In this document: one piece after another, positions 34,139 to 41,584 of the stretch
How the letters are laid out: every line of letters begins with the position of its first letter
How positions within the stretch are numbered: the stretch's first letter is position 1
Origin: Bacteroidales bacterium M3
Lineage (GTDB): Bacteria > Bacteroidota > Bacteroidia > Bacteroidales > Muribaculaceae
Assembly: GCA_001689445.1 (NCBI GenBank)
Contig: LUJN01000019.1
Coordinates: forward strand, 1-64,000
Length of the DNA stretch: 64,000 nt
Direction: 5' to 3'
Program-made: the position numbers and the translations under genes
The notes under the pieces: model-generated
Databases searched by the model: none
Seen by the model: only the letters and a program-made list of their open reading frames with translations
Told to the model about the DNA's origin: nothing

Positions 34139-34555
34139 ATGAAAACCAGCAAGATTCTCTTACTGTGTCTCATGGCACTTTTCATCACCATCACCACAAC
34201 AGCCTGCGGCGATGACGACAAAGACACCGACATCGACCGCAACGCACTCGCCGGACGGTGGGAATGCACCGACTGCGACGTCACCGAAATTAAAAGCGTC
34301 GGCGGCCTTGAACTCCCCGAGTTCATCACCGACATGATAGAAGACCAGCTCGAAGACGACATGATAGGCTCAGTCCAGGAAATCTCGGCCGACGCCAAGC
34401 TCGAAGGCAACGTCCTCATCCTCCCCGGCTCAGGCATAAAATGGACCATCCTCAACCTCACCGACGACTACATGAAAATCCAATACAACACCTCCACCAC
34501 CTCAGGCAGCTACGGCATCGACATGACAGTCATCGCCGAGTTCAAGAAACTCTAA
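34139..34555 (+). CDS. Small lipoprotein, lipocalin-like
   Basis: 138 residues with a lipobox TTTAC (Cys about 23) followed by an acidic stretch (GDDDKDTDID). The segment LAGRWECTDCDV and the later beta-strand pattern (GNVLILPGSGIKWTILNLTDDYMKIQY) resemble the 'lipocalin-like' lipoproteins common in Bacteroidales. The acidic stretch right after Cys fits the lipoprotein export signal to the cell surface. Function unknown. A 13-bp palindrome and a family B module follow. Confidence 0.75.
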   Translation: MKTSKILLLCLMALFITITTTACGDDDKDTDIDRNALAGRWECTDCDVTEIKSVGGLELPEFITDMIEDQLEDDMIGSVQEISADAKLEGNVLILPGSGIKWTILNLTDDYMKIQYNTSTTSGSYGIDMTVIAEFKKL

Positions 34556-34566
34556 CCCGACCTCCC

Positions 34567-34594
34567 GTGCGGGCGCTATACATAGCGCCCGCAC
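34567..34594 (+). repeat. REP-like palindrome, GCGGGCGCTATA core
   Basis: GTGCGGGCGCTAT, loop AC, ATAGCGCCCGCAC: a perfect 13-bp stem just after the lipoprotein stop. Its core is that of the copies at 59084 and 59141. It could end transcription, but no U-tract follows. Confidence 0.75.
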
Positions 34595-34615
34595 CCACGA
34601 CAAAACGCCCAACAA

Positions 34616-34757
34616 AAATAAGTCGAAGACTTTTATTTAAGTTAACCCCACACTAAGCAAAAAGCGAGGAAATCAGATGATTTTCCTCGCTTTTGCGTTG
34701 TGTGGGGCCACAAAAACCAAGCAACAGAATATTCCTCGGAGAGGATAAATCCCTTGT
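34616..34757 (+). repeat. Family B module, copy 3
   Basis: AAATAAGTCGAAGACTT; outer arms CCCCACAC (34646-34653) and GTGTGGGG (34700-34707); inner AAGCGAGGAAA...TTTCCTCGCTT; tail ATTCCTCGGAGAGGATAAATCC. It lies 3' of the lipoprotein gene in the same orientation. Confidence 0.85.
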
Positions 34758-34771
34758 CGGGAAAAACTCTG

Positions 34772-34796
34772 CACTTTGCCCTTTGAATTTTGCACT
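34772..34796 (+). repeat. Family D repeat, copy 1
   Basis: CACTTTGCCCTTTGAATTTTGCACT by position; 24 of 25 bases match the copy at 40962. It ends at the stop codon of the convergent PepSY-like gene. Confidence 0.8.
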
Positions 34797-35242
34797 CAAT
34801 CATCAACCGACAGCACCTTGCTGAACCCGCCCAGCAGGTTGAACTTCAGCTCAACCCCGTCATCCAGCGTCACCTCATACCCCGATGACTTCTTCTTGAT
34901 TTTCACAACCTTCTGCCCCGCAAAATTCTTATTCAGGTAATTGCGGATAGGCTTCATCACCAGCCCTTCCGGCACCTCGCGAGTCTTGCAGTCCACCGAC
35001 GTCCACTTGCCCTTGTTGCTGAACTCAATCTTCGTCCCGTTCACCAACTTCACATCATAGTCCGTCTTCTTCAGCAAGTGACGGTCAACCTTTATCATCG
35101 CCACCTTACCCTTCGGGAAATACTTCGTCAACATCTCCTGCGCCTCCTGCGGCAGATTGCTCCGGTCGAGCGTATACTTGTCAGCCCGCGCCGCCCCGGC
35201 AAAAACAACAGCCATCAGCAGCGCCATCAAAATCTTCTTCAT
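34796..35242 (-). CDS. PepSY-like secreted protein (DUF2874 type)
   Basis: 148 residues with a Sec signal (ends AGAARA) and two repeats of the PepSY-like pattern: LPQEAQEMLTKYFPKGKVAMIKVD, then a tandem domain with IRNYLNKNFAGQKVVKIKKK followed by GYEVTLDDGVELKFN. These periplasmic proteins are common in Bacteroidales; a regulatory or inhibitor role is suspected from the fold (beta-lactamase-inhibitor-like) but not shown. It stands alone, convergent with the family B module. Confidence 0.85.
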   Translation of the reverse strand: MKKILMALLMAVVFAGAARADKYTLDRSNLPQEAQEMLTKYFPKGKVAMIKVDRHLLKKTDYDVKLVNGTKIEFSNKGKWTSVDCKTREVPEGLVMKPIRNYLNKNFAGQKVVKIKKKSSGYEVTLDDGVELKFNLLGGFSKVLSVDD

Positions 35243-35322
35243 AACATCAATTTTTAATTACACTTGATAATATAATGCCCCATCCCCCAAATAAGTTCCT
35301 TTGAAATCCCATTAATTTCAAT

Positions 35323-35330
35323 TACATTTG
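35323..35330 (+). promoter_or_regulatory. Promoter -7 box (TACATTTG) with -33 TTTG
   Basis: TACATTTG, with TTTG at 35300-35303, 19 bases upstream: a good fit to both Bacteroidetes promoter elements. The ATG is at 35356. Confidence 0.7.
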
Positions 35331-35355
35331 CCAATCCAACATTAGTTTTCAACAC

Positions 35356-36684
35356 ATGGAACTGCATCTCGACAATATCCTCAAAATACGCGACGCACGC
35401 ATAGCCCTCAACGGCCTCACCGTCATAACCGGAGAAAACGACTCGGGCAAAAGCACCATCGGCAAAGTCCTGTTCACCGTGTTGAAAACAATCAACAACA
35501 CCTCCCGCTACAATAAGGATACCGCAAAGAGCCGGATAAAATCACGCCTGCTCCATATCGCCCATACAGTCGAGATCAATCGCCCCGACGGCTATCCTAA
35601 AGGCTCGGTCGGCTGGCTGAAAGAGAATATCGCTGACATTGCCTCTGACCTGGTGGAGGGCACGATAGACATCGAGACCATAGAAAAAGATATTCTCGTC
35701 CCCCTTGATGCAGACAGCTTTTCCCCCCGCACAAAGGCCATGGTGCGCTCCGATTTTGCCCGTATAAGGGAGATAATAGAGCGCGTCAACGACCCAGCAA
35801 AAGCTACTCTCCGAGAGTTCCAATCGATATGCGACACCGAGTTTGGCGACCAACTATTATCCTATGATGCCACGTCAGGCAACATCTCTTTGGGCACGCC
35901 CAACAGTGGCGATTCCCGTTTAGATATCCATATCGGCAAAGATTCCCTGACGGTCGACCCGACGGAGGCAAATTTCTTCAACGACGTAACCTATGTCGAA
36001 TCGCCGCTTTTTCTCAATATCCTCAATCAGATAAGTCTATCCACCTCCTACCTCCCGATGTCATTGAGATATGACAACAGGCGCAACCGTATGTTGATGC
36101 CGCTGCATCTCACCGATTTCGCCAACAAGATGTCAGCGACACCCGACTCAACTCATTCTTCCCTGTTTCAATCATCGCCACAGCTCATTGACAGTATAGG
36201 CAACCTCATTAACGGCCAATTTGCGTCCAATCCTGACGGGGACGAGCTGATATTCCTACGCGACAACCATAAAATCAAGCTCGGCAACGTCGCATCGGGC
36301 ATCAAGACATTCGGTGTAGTGCAGTCCCTGTTGCGTAGCGGCGTCATCTCCCCTGAAAATCTGCTCATATGGGACGAACCAGAAAATCATCTCCATCCAC
36401 GCTGGCAGGTCGAATTTGCACAACTTCTCGTGCAACTGGTCGCTGAGGGCATTCCGGTCGTCATCAGCACCCACAGCCCCTACTTTGTGCAGGGAATACG
36501 CTATCACGCAGCCCGATACAAGGTGGAGGATGTCGTAAACTACTTCATGGCAGAAGAACGTGAGGACGGCTACAGCGACTTCGTGGAAGTGACCGACGAC
36601 CTCAACCGCGTATTCGTCAAACTCGCCTCCCCTCTCAACGAGATAATGAATGTCGACGAGGCCCGCAAGGAGACCATTCAATAG
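35356..36684 (+). CDS. AAA ATPase (OLD/ABC-type), possible defence component
   Basis: A 442-residue P-loop ATPase of the SMC/OLD-like class: Walker A TGENDSGKST at 25-34 starts right after the first strand, and the C-terminal part has LLIWDEPENHLHP near 336-348 (Walker B with catalytic Glu) and the switch STHSPYFVQG near 371-380. The central 300 residues are family-variable. Such ATPases pair with nucleases or toxins in antiphage systems (OLD, Septu, PARIS). The next gene starts 8 bases after the stop. No TOPRIM domain is fused. It is somewhat AT-richer than housekeeping genes. Confidence 0.85.
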   Translation: MELHLDNILKIRDARIALNGLTVITGENDSGKSTIGKVLFTVLKTINNTSRYNKDTAKSRIKSRLLHIAHTVEINRPDGYPKGSVGWLKENIADIASDLVEGTIDIETIEKDILVPLDADSFSPRTKAMVRSDFARIREIIERVNDPAKATLREFQSICDTEFGDQLLSYDATSGNISLGTPNSGDSRLDIHIGKDSLTVDPTEANFFNDVTYVESPLFLNILNQISLSTSYLPMSLRYDNRRNRMLMPLHLTDFANKMSATPDSTHSSLFQSSPQLIDSIGNLINGQFASNPDGDELIFLRDNHKIKLGNVASGIKTFGVVQSLLRSGVISPENLLIWDEPENHLHPRWQVEFAQLLVQLVAEGIPVVISTHSPYFVQGIRYHAARYKVEDVVNYFMAEEREDGYSDFVEVTDDLNRVFVKLASPLNEIMNVDEARKETIQ

Positions 36685-36692
36685 CCAGCCCG

Positions 36693-37340
36693 ATGTCTGC
36701 CGAGAAAATATACACGACCGTCGCCGCATACCTACCTGACATCGCCACGACCAACGTGTGCGACCTTCACAGCGCCTGCTCCCCCGTCAAACACAAGACC
36801 TATATGTGCGAGGGAAAGAAAGGTTCCCGCTATCCGATGATAGACTTTGACCGAATAAAAGAGAGATATTGCAAGGCCAACTCACTTAAGTCGATAAAAT
36901 CAATAGACGCCTTGGCGTTATCCCCCTCCAAGTCACGCCTATGCCTCATCGAGCTAAAGAGTTGGCTGATGGTATTGGAACCGCCGGTCGAGTCAAAGAG
37001 AAGCCCCGCCACACCAACCGACGTAGAAGCCCAGACCACAAAATACTCCTCAGCTCTCCCCACCAAGCTCGCCTCAAGCATCACCCTATGCCGTGAGATA
37101 ACCGATGACCCGACCCTTTTCACCGACCTCGCTATCGACTACATCCTCGTCACCGACATTGACACCGACACCGATGCCATCGAGGGGCTGCTCTCCAACC
37201 TCTCAGCCCTCGCCGGCACAGGCTCCAAACTCATCCCCCTCTGCAACCGCCTCTCCCGCGACATAATGTCCGGCATCACCAACGCCGACACCCACTACTG
37301 GCACTGCCGCGACCTCGACACCAAAATCCAATCCCTCTAA
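36693..37340 (+). CDS. Candidate PD-(D/E)XK-type nuclease, partner of the ATPase
   Basis: 215 residues that I cannot assign to a named family. The pattern Asp72-X14-Glu87-Leu-Lys89 (IDALAL...LIELKSW) fits the PD-(D/E)XK active site, on strands predicted by hydrophobic alternation. Before it lies a Cys/Lys-rich segment (MCEGKKG) and a basic helix. It is cotranscribed with the ATPase (8-base gap). Inference: effector of a two-gene defence module in which the ATPase senses and the nuclease cuts. It ends directly at a family C repeat. Confidence 0.6.
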   Translation: MSAEKIYTTVAAYLPDIATTNVCDLHSACSPVKHKTYMCEGKKGSRYPMIDFDRIKERYCKANSLKSIKSIDALALSPSKSRLCLIELKSWLMVLEPPVESKRSPATPTDVEAQTTKYSSALPTKLASSITLCREITDDPTLFTDLAIDYILVTDIDTDTDAIEGLLSNLSALAGTGSKLIPLCNRLSRDIMSGITNADTHYWHCRDLDTKIQSL

Positions 37341-37349
37341 CTCCCCACC

Positions 37350-37441
37350 CCTATCAGGCTTATTAGCCCTATTCCCCCTATTCTCCTATTCCCACACAAA
37401 AACCTTAAAGACTTTACCCCTCCTTAAAGACTTTAAAGACC
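37350..37441 (+). repeat. Family C composite repeat
   Basis: CCTATCAGG, CTTATTAGC, CCTATT..., CCTATTCTC, then CTTAAAGAC, TTTACCCCT, CTTAAAGAC, TTTAAAGAC. It follows the nuclease-like gene. The remaining 300 bases before the next start hold a promoter and a hairpin-rich leader. Confidence 0.85.
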
Positions 37442-37501
37442 CCATCCCCCAAGTAAATTCAATTTACCCTCCCCGATTGCCTATTTTCACAGGATTTTTC
37501 C

Positions 37502-37509
37502 TATTTTTG
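37502..37509 (+). promoter_or_regulatory. Promoter -7 box (TATTTTTG) of the leucine-rich-repeat gene
   Basis: A TAnnTTTG match about 250 bases before the ATG at 37756, implying a long leader. Confidence 0.5.
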
Positions 37510-37611
37510 CAACCGACAGCAAAGGCTATGACATAACGAACTAAAGAAGCGCACATGCAATCTTGAAACCGAAAACCTGAGAAATTTTCATTTATACACA
37601 AGATTGGCATA

Positions 37612-37638
37612 GTGAGTTTCACGCCTAAGGCGTGGACT
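37612..37638 (+). repeat. Degenerate REP-like palindrome in the leader
   Basis: TTTCACGCC-TAA-GGCGTGGACTG parallels the ACATGCC-TTT-GGCATGTGGACTG copy at 1831; the head is GTGAG instead of GTAGG. Confidence 0.5.
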
Positions 37639-37685
37639 GCTACTGCTATATCTATGTATAAGGGTTTTCTCAGGACCCCCGGTTT

Positions 37686-37714
37686 AAGACGTGGCATAGC
37701 TTTCCACGTTTTTT
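37686..37714 (+). terminator. Attenuator-like hairpin in the leader
   Basis: ACGTGG (37689-37694) and CCACGT (37704-37709), extendable with flanking A-T pairs, followed by TTTTTTATT. It has the form of an intrinsic terminator but lies 40 bases before the start codon, inside the leader. Confidence 0.45.
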
Positions 37715-37755
37715 ATTGCCATAACCATCCGTTTAACCCTAAACCCCAATCGGTT

Positions 37756-40362
37756 ATGAAACATTTCCTACCCTACCGACAAGCCTTATTATTGGCTATT
37801 GCAACAATGATTGGCAGTCCTAACCTCACGGCAGAGACCGTCGAAGTGAAAACGCCTGGAACTCTTAGGCTGCTTATGTACGAACTCGATTCCCCCAACA
37901 TCTCATCCTTGACAATAACTGGAGTCCTTAACTCATCGGACTTGAAGTATATAGCTGACGGAAAGGGGGATATTGCCAACATCAAAAATCTCGACCTTTC
38001 GGATATCACCCTCATCTCTGGAGGCGATGCCTATGCATCCACAACATATAATCTTCCAAATGGAGAGAGCACTGTATACTTTTATGTTTCTGATAAAGAC
38101 GAGTATACGTCCTCTCAAAAAACGTGGGGCTACAACGACAATTATCGAATCACGCTGACAGAAAATTATTATGGGAATCAACTTGCTGGCCTGTTTATAA
38201 ATAACACCAACTTAGAGACCGTCAAACTACCATCCTATATCCAATGCATCGCTCCATATATATTTCTGAATTGCAGCAAACTTAAGAATATAGATTTCCC
38301 AACCTCTGTAATGGAAATAAGCAAATCTGCATTTGCCGACAGCCATATTGAATCCCTCGTACTCAGCGACGGTGTAAGGACGATTGCCCCATCTGCATTC
38401 AGAAATTCCGATATTAAAGATATAGTCCTCCCATCAACCCTTGACTCTATTGGAACGAAAGCATTTCAAAATTCAAAAATTTCAACCATAGATTTAAGTC
38501 AAGTCAAAAAGATTGGTCCTTTTGCCTTTTCAAATTCTGCAATCGAGGGCAAGATAGATCTTTCCGGAATAAACTATATACCTGAAAATTTATTTGAACA
38601 AACAAGGATAGCAGAAATTACCCTATCGGATGAGCTGAGAACCATAGAGGGAAACGCATTCTTAAATTGTCACAACCTCCACTCCGTCTCAATTCCACCA
38701 TCCTTGGAAAATATCGGCAAGAATGCTTTTGCGGGCACGCCTTGGCTTACGAACTACAATGATGAGGACGGTGTCGTATATATCAATAGCATTGCCTATA
38801 TGTATCGAAACGAAACGACCCCGCAAACACTTGAAATCAAGGATGGGACAACAAGAATCAGTCCAAACTTCATCGCAATTCCAAATGATAATATAAGAGA
38901 GATTATACTTCCACCATCACTTATCTCAATAGGCGATGAGGCCTTTAAGAGTTTGACATCTCTAAAACGCATTGATTGGCACGATAACATTGAGGCTATT
39001 GGACACAGGGCATTTGAAGAATGCTATAATTTAGGATTCAAAAATTTACCCGCGAAGTTGAAAACAATTGGCAGATATGCCTTTTCAAACTGCAAGAATA
39101 TCTTCAGTCTGACATTACCCGAATCTTTAGCGCGATTAGGAGATTACGCATTTGAAGGATGTGACGGCATCACAAATTGTGTCCTGCACAGCAGTAATCT
39201 ATCAGCCAATCCCGAAGCATTTGGCACAAACAACAATCTTAATCATTCAATAGGAGAGGTAACAGTTGGCTCAAATGTAAAGCGTGTACCCGATCAATTA
39301 TTTGTCATGTGTGACGCGGTTAACACTGTAATTTTTGAGGATAGGAATCCAGGCAACACCCTCGAGCTTGGATCTCATTGCTTTGGGTGGGGAAGAAATT
39401 CCCGTATAGTGATAAACTATCCTAAAGGGTGTGTCACATATGTTGGTATTGCTGTTTTCAGCGATGCGATATTTCAAAATGAAATATCATTTGAGGGCTT
39501 AAGAGGTGCCGATTATAGCGCATTTAATGGATGTATAGGATTCCCTCCTCATCTTGTAATCCCTGAATCCGTTGTGGGGGGAATATGGGATACCGCGCTT
39601 TTTAATATTCCAAATATTGAAACGATAGAATTACGGGCTCCCAGCATAAATGCCGGATGGCTTGCAACATCACCCCTTTATGACACCAACAACCCCATTG
39701 CCAACTATGGAGTTAAGAAAGTGATTATAGGGAAGGATGTTCAAGTGTTGAATTCGTATATATTTTATCTATGTATAAATCTAAGAGAGATAGAATTTGA
39801 GGACCGTGACCCTGATAACTATGTCCCTTTGGAAATTGGAACATCATTCTACGGAGGAGAAAAGGATGGTACCCATTCCCAAATATGTGACATCACTTTC
39901 CCTTATGGTACAACCAAATGCGCACAGGACGCTTTCCCAAGTTGGATAAGTAAGATATCATTCCCACCAACATTTGAAGAGTTCACTTTTTCAGACGAGT
40001 TCTCTTACATCCCGCCCTGCTATTCTGAGTTAAAAGAGATATACTGTTATGCGCCAATACCTCCTCAAAATTTTGATAAAGTTAAACTTCGGGAATCGTA
40101 CAAGGACTATATAAGTGTAGATGTGCATGTACCAATGGAAAGCGTAAGAGCTTATAAAAACGATTCCGCTTGGGGACGATGCAATATCATAGGAATACCC
40201 ACCATCTCTGAAAAAACAGCCTTAGAAAAAAACGATGATTGCATAACCAATATATACACACTATCGGGCGTGGAAGAGCCGGGAACAAATTTTGACAACT
40301 TACCGCAGGGGATATATATTGTCAAGTATGCCTCTGGAAAAATTGACAAAATAATAAAATAG
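37756..40362 (+). CDS. BspA-type leucine-rich-repeat secreted protein
   Basis: 868 residues from the ATG at 37756, after the leader. Sec signal peptide, then many LRR_5 repeats of the type LxxIxxxAFxxCxxLxxVxIPxS (visible as ISKSAFADSHIESLVL, IGKNAFAGTPWLTNY, IGDEAFKSLTSLKRI). C-terminal tail IYTLSGVEE...GIYIVKYASGK. Members bind host proteins or act as surface adhesins. Its base composition is clearly AT-richer than its neighbours (many AAA, ATA and TTT codons), a sign of acquisition. A longer frame from 37612 would start in the leader. Confidence 0.88.
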   Translation: MKHFLPYRQALLLAIATMIGSPNLTAETVEVKTPGTLRLLMYELDSPNISSLTITGVLNSSDLKYIADGKGDIANIKNLDLSDITLISGGDAYASTTYNLPNGESTVYFYVSDKDEYTSSQKTWGYNDNYRITLTENYYGNQLAGLFINNTNLETVKLPSYIQCIAPYIFLNCSKLKNIDFPTSVMEISKSAFADSHIESLVLSDGVRTIAPSAFRNSDIKDIVLPSTLDSIGTKAFQNSKISTIDLSQVKKIGPFAFSNSAIEGKIDLSGINYIPENLFEQTRIAEITLSDELRTIEGNAFLNCHNLHSVSIPPSLENIGKNAFAGTPWLTNYNDEDGVVYINSIAYMYRNETTPQTLEIKDGTTRISPNFIAIPNDNIREIILPPSLISIGDEAFKSLTSLKRIDWHDNIEAIGHRAFEECYNLGFKNLPAKLKTIGRYAFSNCKNIFSLTLPESLARLGDYAFEGCDGITNCVLHSSNLSANPEAFGTNNNLNHSIGEVTVGSNVKRVPDQLFVMCDAVNTVIFEDRNPGNTLELGSHCFGWGRNSRIVINYPKGCVTYVGIAVFSDAIFQNEISFEGLRGADYSAFNGCIGFPPHLVIPESVVGGIWDTALFNIPNIETIELRAPSINAGWLATSPLYDTNNPIANYGVKKVIIGKDVQVLNSYIFYLCINLREIEFEDRDPDNYVPLEIGTSFYGGEKDGTHSQICDITFPYGTTKCAQDAFPSWISKISFPPTFEEFTFSDEFSYIPPCYSELKEIYCYAPIPPQNFDKVKLRESYKDYISVDVHVPMESVRAYKNDSAWGRCNIIGIPTISEKTALEKNDDCITNIYTLSGVEEPGTNFDNLPQGIYIVKYASGKIDKIIK

Positions 40363-40421
40363 TAAATTTGCAATTAATGGCATAATCTAATGACCGTACT
40401 ATAATTAACAGGAGTCAACAC

Positions 40422-40457
40422 AAAAGCGAAGCAGTACATCCGTATTGCCTCGCTTTT
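40422..40457 (+). terminator. Hairpin after the leucine-rich-repeat gene (relative of family B)
   Basis: CAAAAGCGAAGC and GCCTCGCTTTTGCG form an imperfect hairpin whose arms match the inner part of the family B modules. No outer CCCCACAC arms are present. Confidence 0.55.
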
Positions 40458-40504
40458 GCGTTAGCAAGCGACAAGACCGTCCTCGTCACTCTCCCCCTCG
40501 ATGC

Positions 40505-40512
40505 TATCTTTG
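40505..40512 (+). promoter_or_regulatory. Promoter -7 box (TATCTTTG) almost touching the ATG
   Basis: The box ends only 7 bases before the ATG at 40520, so the transcript would be almost leaderless if this promoter is used. Confidence 0.4.
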
Positions 40513-40519
40513 CCGCTTG

Positions 40520-41452
40520 ATGACACCACCCCGCCACACCTCCACCCACTCCCGTCCCGTAGTCCCTCCCAACTACGCCTACGGCTTCGCGTCATGGCAT
40601 GAGCGCGTCACAGGCCGTCCACTCACCCCGCTCCACCGCACCATAATCGCCTGGCTGGAGCGGCAACGCCACGCCGCCACAGGCTGCGGCCACCTCGGCC
40701 CACGACACACCCCGATAGACGCCCCCATAGGAATGAGAGTCATCATCGAGGACCCGGCCCCCGCCACAAGCGGTATCGCCGACCTCCTCACCCTTTACGT
40801 CCAGTGGCTCGCCACCCGCATCCTCCCCCACCGTCATCCCCTCATCTGCGACACCACCGCCGCAGCCGCCCGTCGCCGCCTCCTCCCCGCATCACCCCTT
40901 AAAAACCTTAAGGACCTTAAACCCCTTAAAGACCTTAACACCCGGTCCTCCAAAAACGCTACACTTTGCCCTTTGAACTTTGCACTGACGCTGGCCTCAT
41001 CCCGTCGCCCCACCCAATTACGCGGCCAGTCCTGCGACATCGCCCTGATGCTCAACTGCCACGCCTACCCTCGCAAAGGCCCATTCGCCTCCCGTGGCCA
41101 CGACTTCTACCTCTACGGCGTCGACAACTTCAACGACCTCCTCCGCACAATACTCCCAATGCTCCCGCCCCATCCCGAGAGCATCCTCATCATACATGGC
41201 CGCCCCAACCGCCGTGTCACCGGCTTCCAGTCCCTCCGCCTCAAAGCCCGCGCCGCCCAAGCCCCCTACACCCTCCTCACTATGGCACCCCTCCCTGCCA
41301 TCAGCCTCTCAATTATAAGCCCTATTGCCCCTATTAGACTTATTAGCCCTATTAGACTTATTAACCCTATCCCTCCCCTTAGAAACCTTAGAAACCTTAA
41401 AAACCTTAAGGACTTTACCCTCCTTAAAAACCTCACCGCCAAAGTGGCATAA
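40520..41452 (+). CDS. Unrecognised ORF carrying repeat insertions
   Basis: 310 codons from the ATG at 40520; the frame is open from 40445. I do not recognise it. The N-terminal part (YGFASWHERVTGRPLTPLHRTIIAWL) and the block LRGQSCDIALMLNCHAYPRKGPFASRGHDFYLYG look like real protein and faintly recall a terminase or helicase, but there is no Walker A. Two stretches come from repeats: residues about 126-156 (LKNLKDLKPLKDLNT plus family D) and the last 48 (IISPIAPIRLISPIRLI, LRNLRNLKNLKDF). The natural C-terminus may therefore lie near 41300. It could be a gene decaying under repeat insertion. Confidence 0.5.
   Translation: MTPPRHTSTHSRPVVPPNYAYGFASWHERVTGRPLTPLHRTIIAWLERQRHAATGCGHLGPRHTPIDAPIGMRVIIEDPAPATSGIADLLTLYVQWLATRILPHRHPLICDTTAAAARRRLLPASPLKNLKDLKPLKDLNTRSSKNATLCPLNFALTLASSRRPTQLRGQSCDIALMLNCHAYPRKGPFASRGHDFYLYGVDNFNDLLRTILPMLPPHPESILIIHGRPNRRVTGFQSLRLKARAAQAPYTLLTMAPLPAISLSIISPIAPIRLISPIRLINPIPPLRNLRNLKNLKDFTLLKNLTAKVA
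40895..40940 (+). repeat. Family C repeat (second block) inside the ORF
   Basis: CCTTAAAAAC, CTTAAGGAC, CTTAAACCC, CTTAAAGAC, CTTAACACC: read as LKNLKDLKPLKDLNT. Confidence 0.8.
40962..40986 (+). repeat. Family D repeat, copy 2
   Basis: CACTTTGCCCTTTGAACTTTGCACT by position, one base different from the copy at 34772. It lies immediately after the family C block and within the coding frame. Confidence 0.8.
41311..41432 (+). repeat. Family C composite repeat at the ORF end
   Basis: The longest copy: ATTATAAGCCCTATTGCC, CCTATTAGA, CTTATTAGC and further units, then CCCTCCCCTTAG, then AACCTTAGAAAC, CTTAAAAAC, CTTAAGGAC, TTTACC. Same order and orientation as the other copies. Confidence 0.9.
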
Positions 41453-41521
41453 GCGGCAGCTGCCCCCGCCGCCAAAAGCGAAATCGGCAGCAAGAGCACC
41501 TTGAAATACTTCCCATAACGA

Positions 41522-41559
41522 TGCACAGGGCTACCTCTTTTTAGAGGTAGCCCTGTGCA
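41522..41559. terminator. Perfect 17-bp inverted repeat between converging genes
   Basis: TGCACAGGGCTACCTCT (41522-41538), loop TTTT, AGAGGTAGCCCTGTGCA (41543-41559). It lies between the repeat-rich ORF and the convergent dehydrogenase gene (ends 41585). No U-tract follows on either strand, so it may act by blocking or by processing. Confidence 0.6.
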
Positions 41560-41584
41560 CCTTATCGGTAACCAATGGGTACGA

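Noticed and set aside
40520..41452. Assignment of the repeat-rich ORF as a phage terminase
   Set aside because: Only a vague likeness (LRGQSCDIALML) and no Walker A or nuclease residues; no other phage genes nearby.
41266..41526. Minus-strand frame starting GTG with a signal-like N-terminus (KYFKVLLLPISLLAAG)
   Set aside because: The N-terminus could be a tiny membrane peptide, but most of the frame is the complement of the family C repeat and it starts inside the inverted repeat at 41522. Not strong enough to call.
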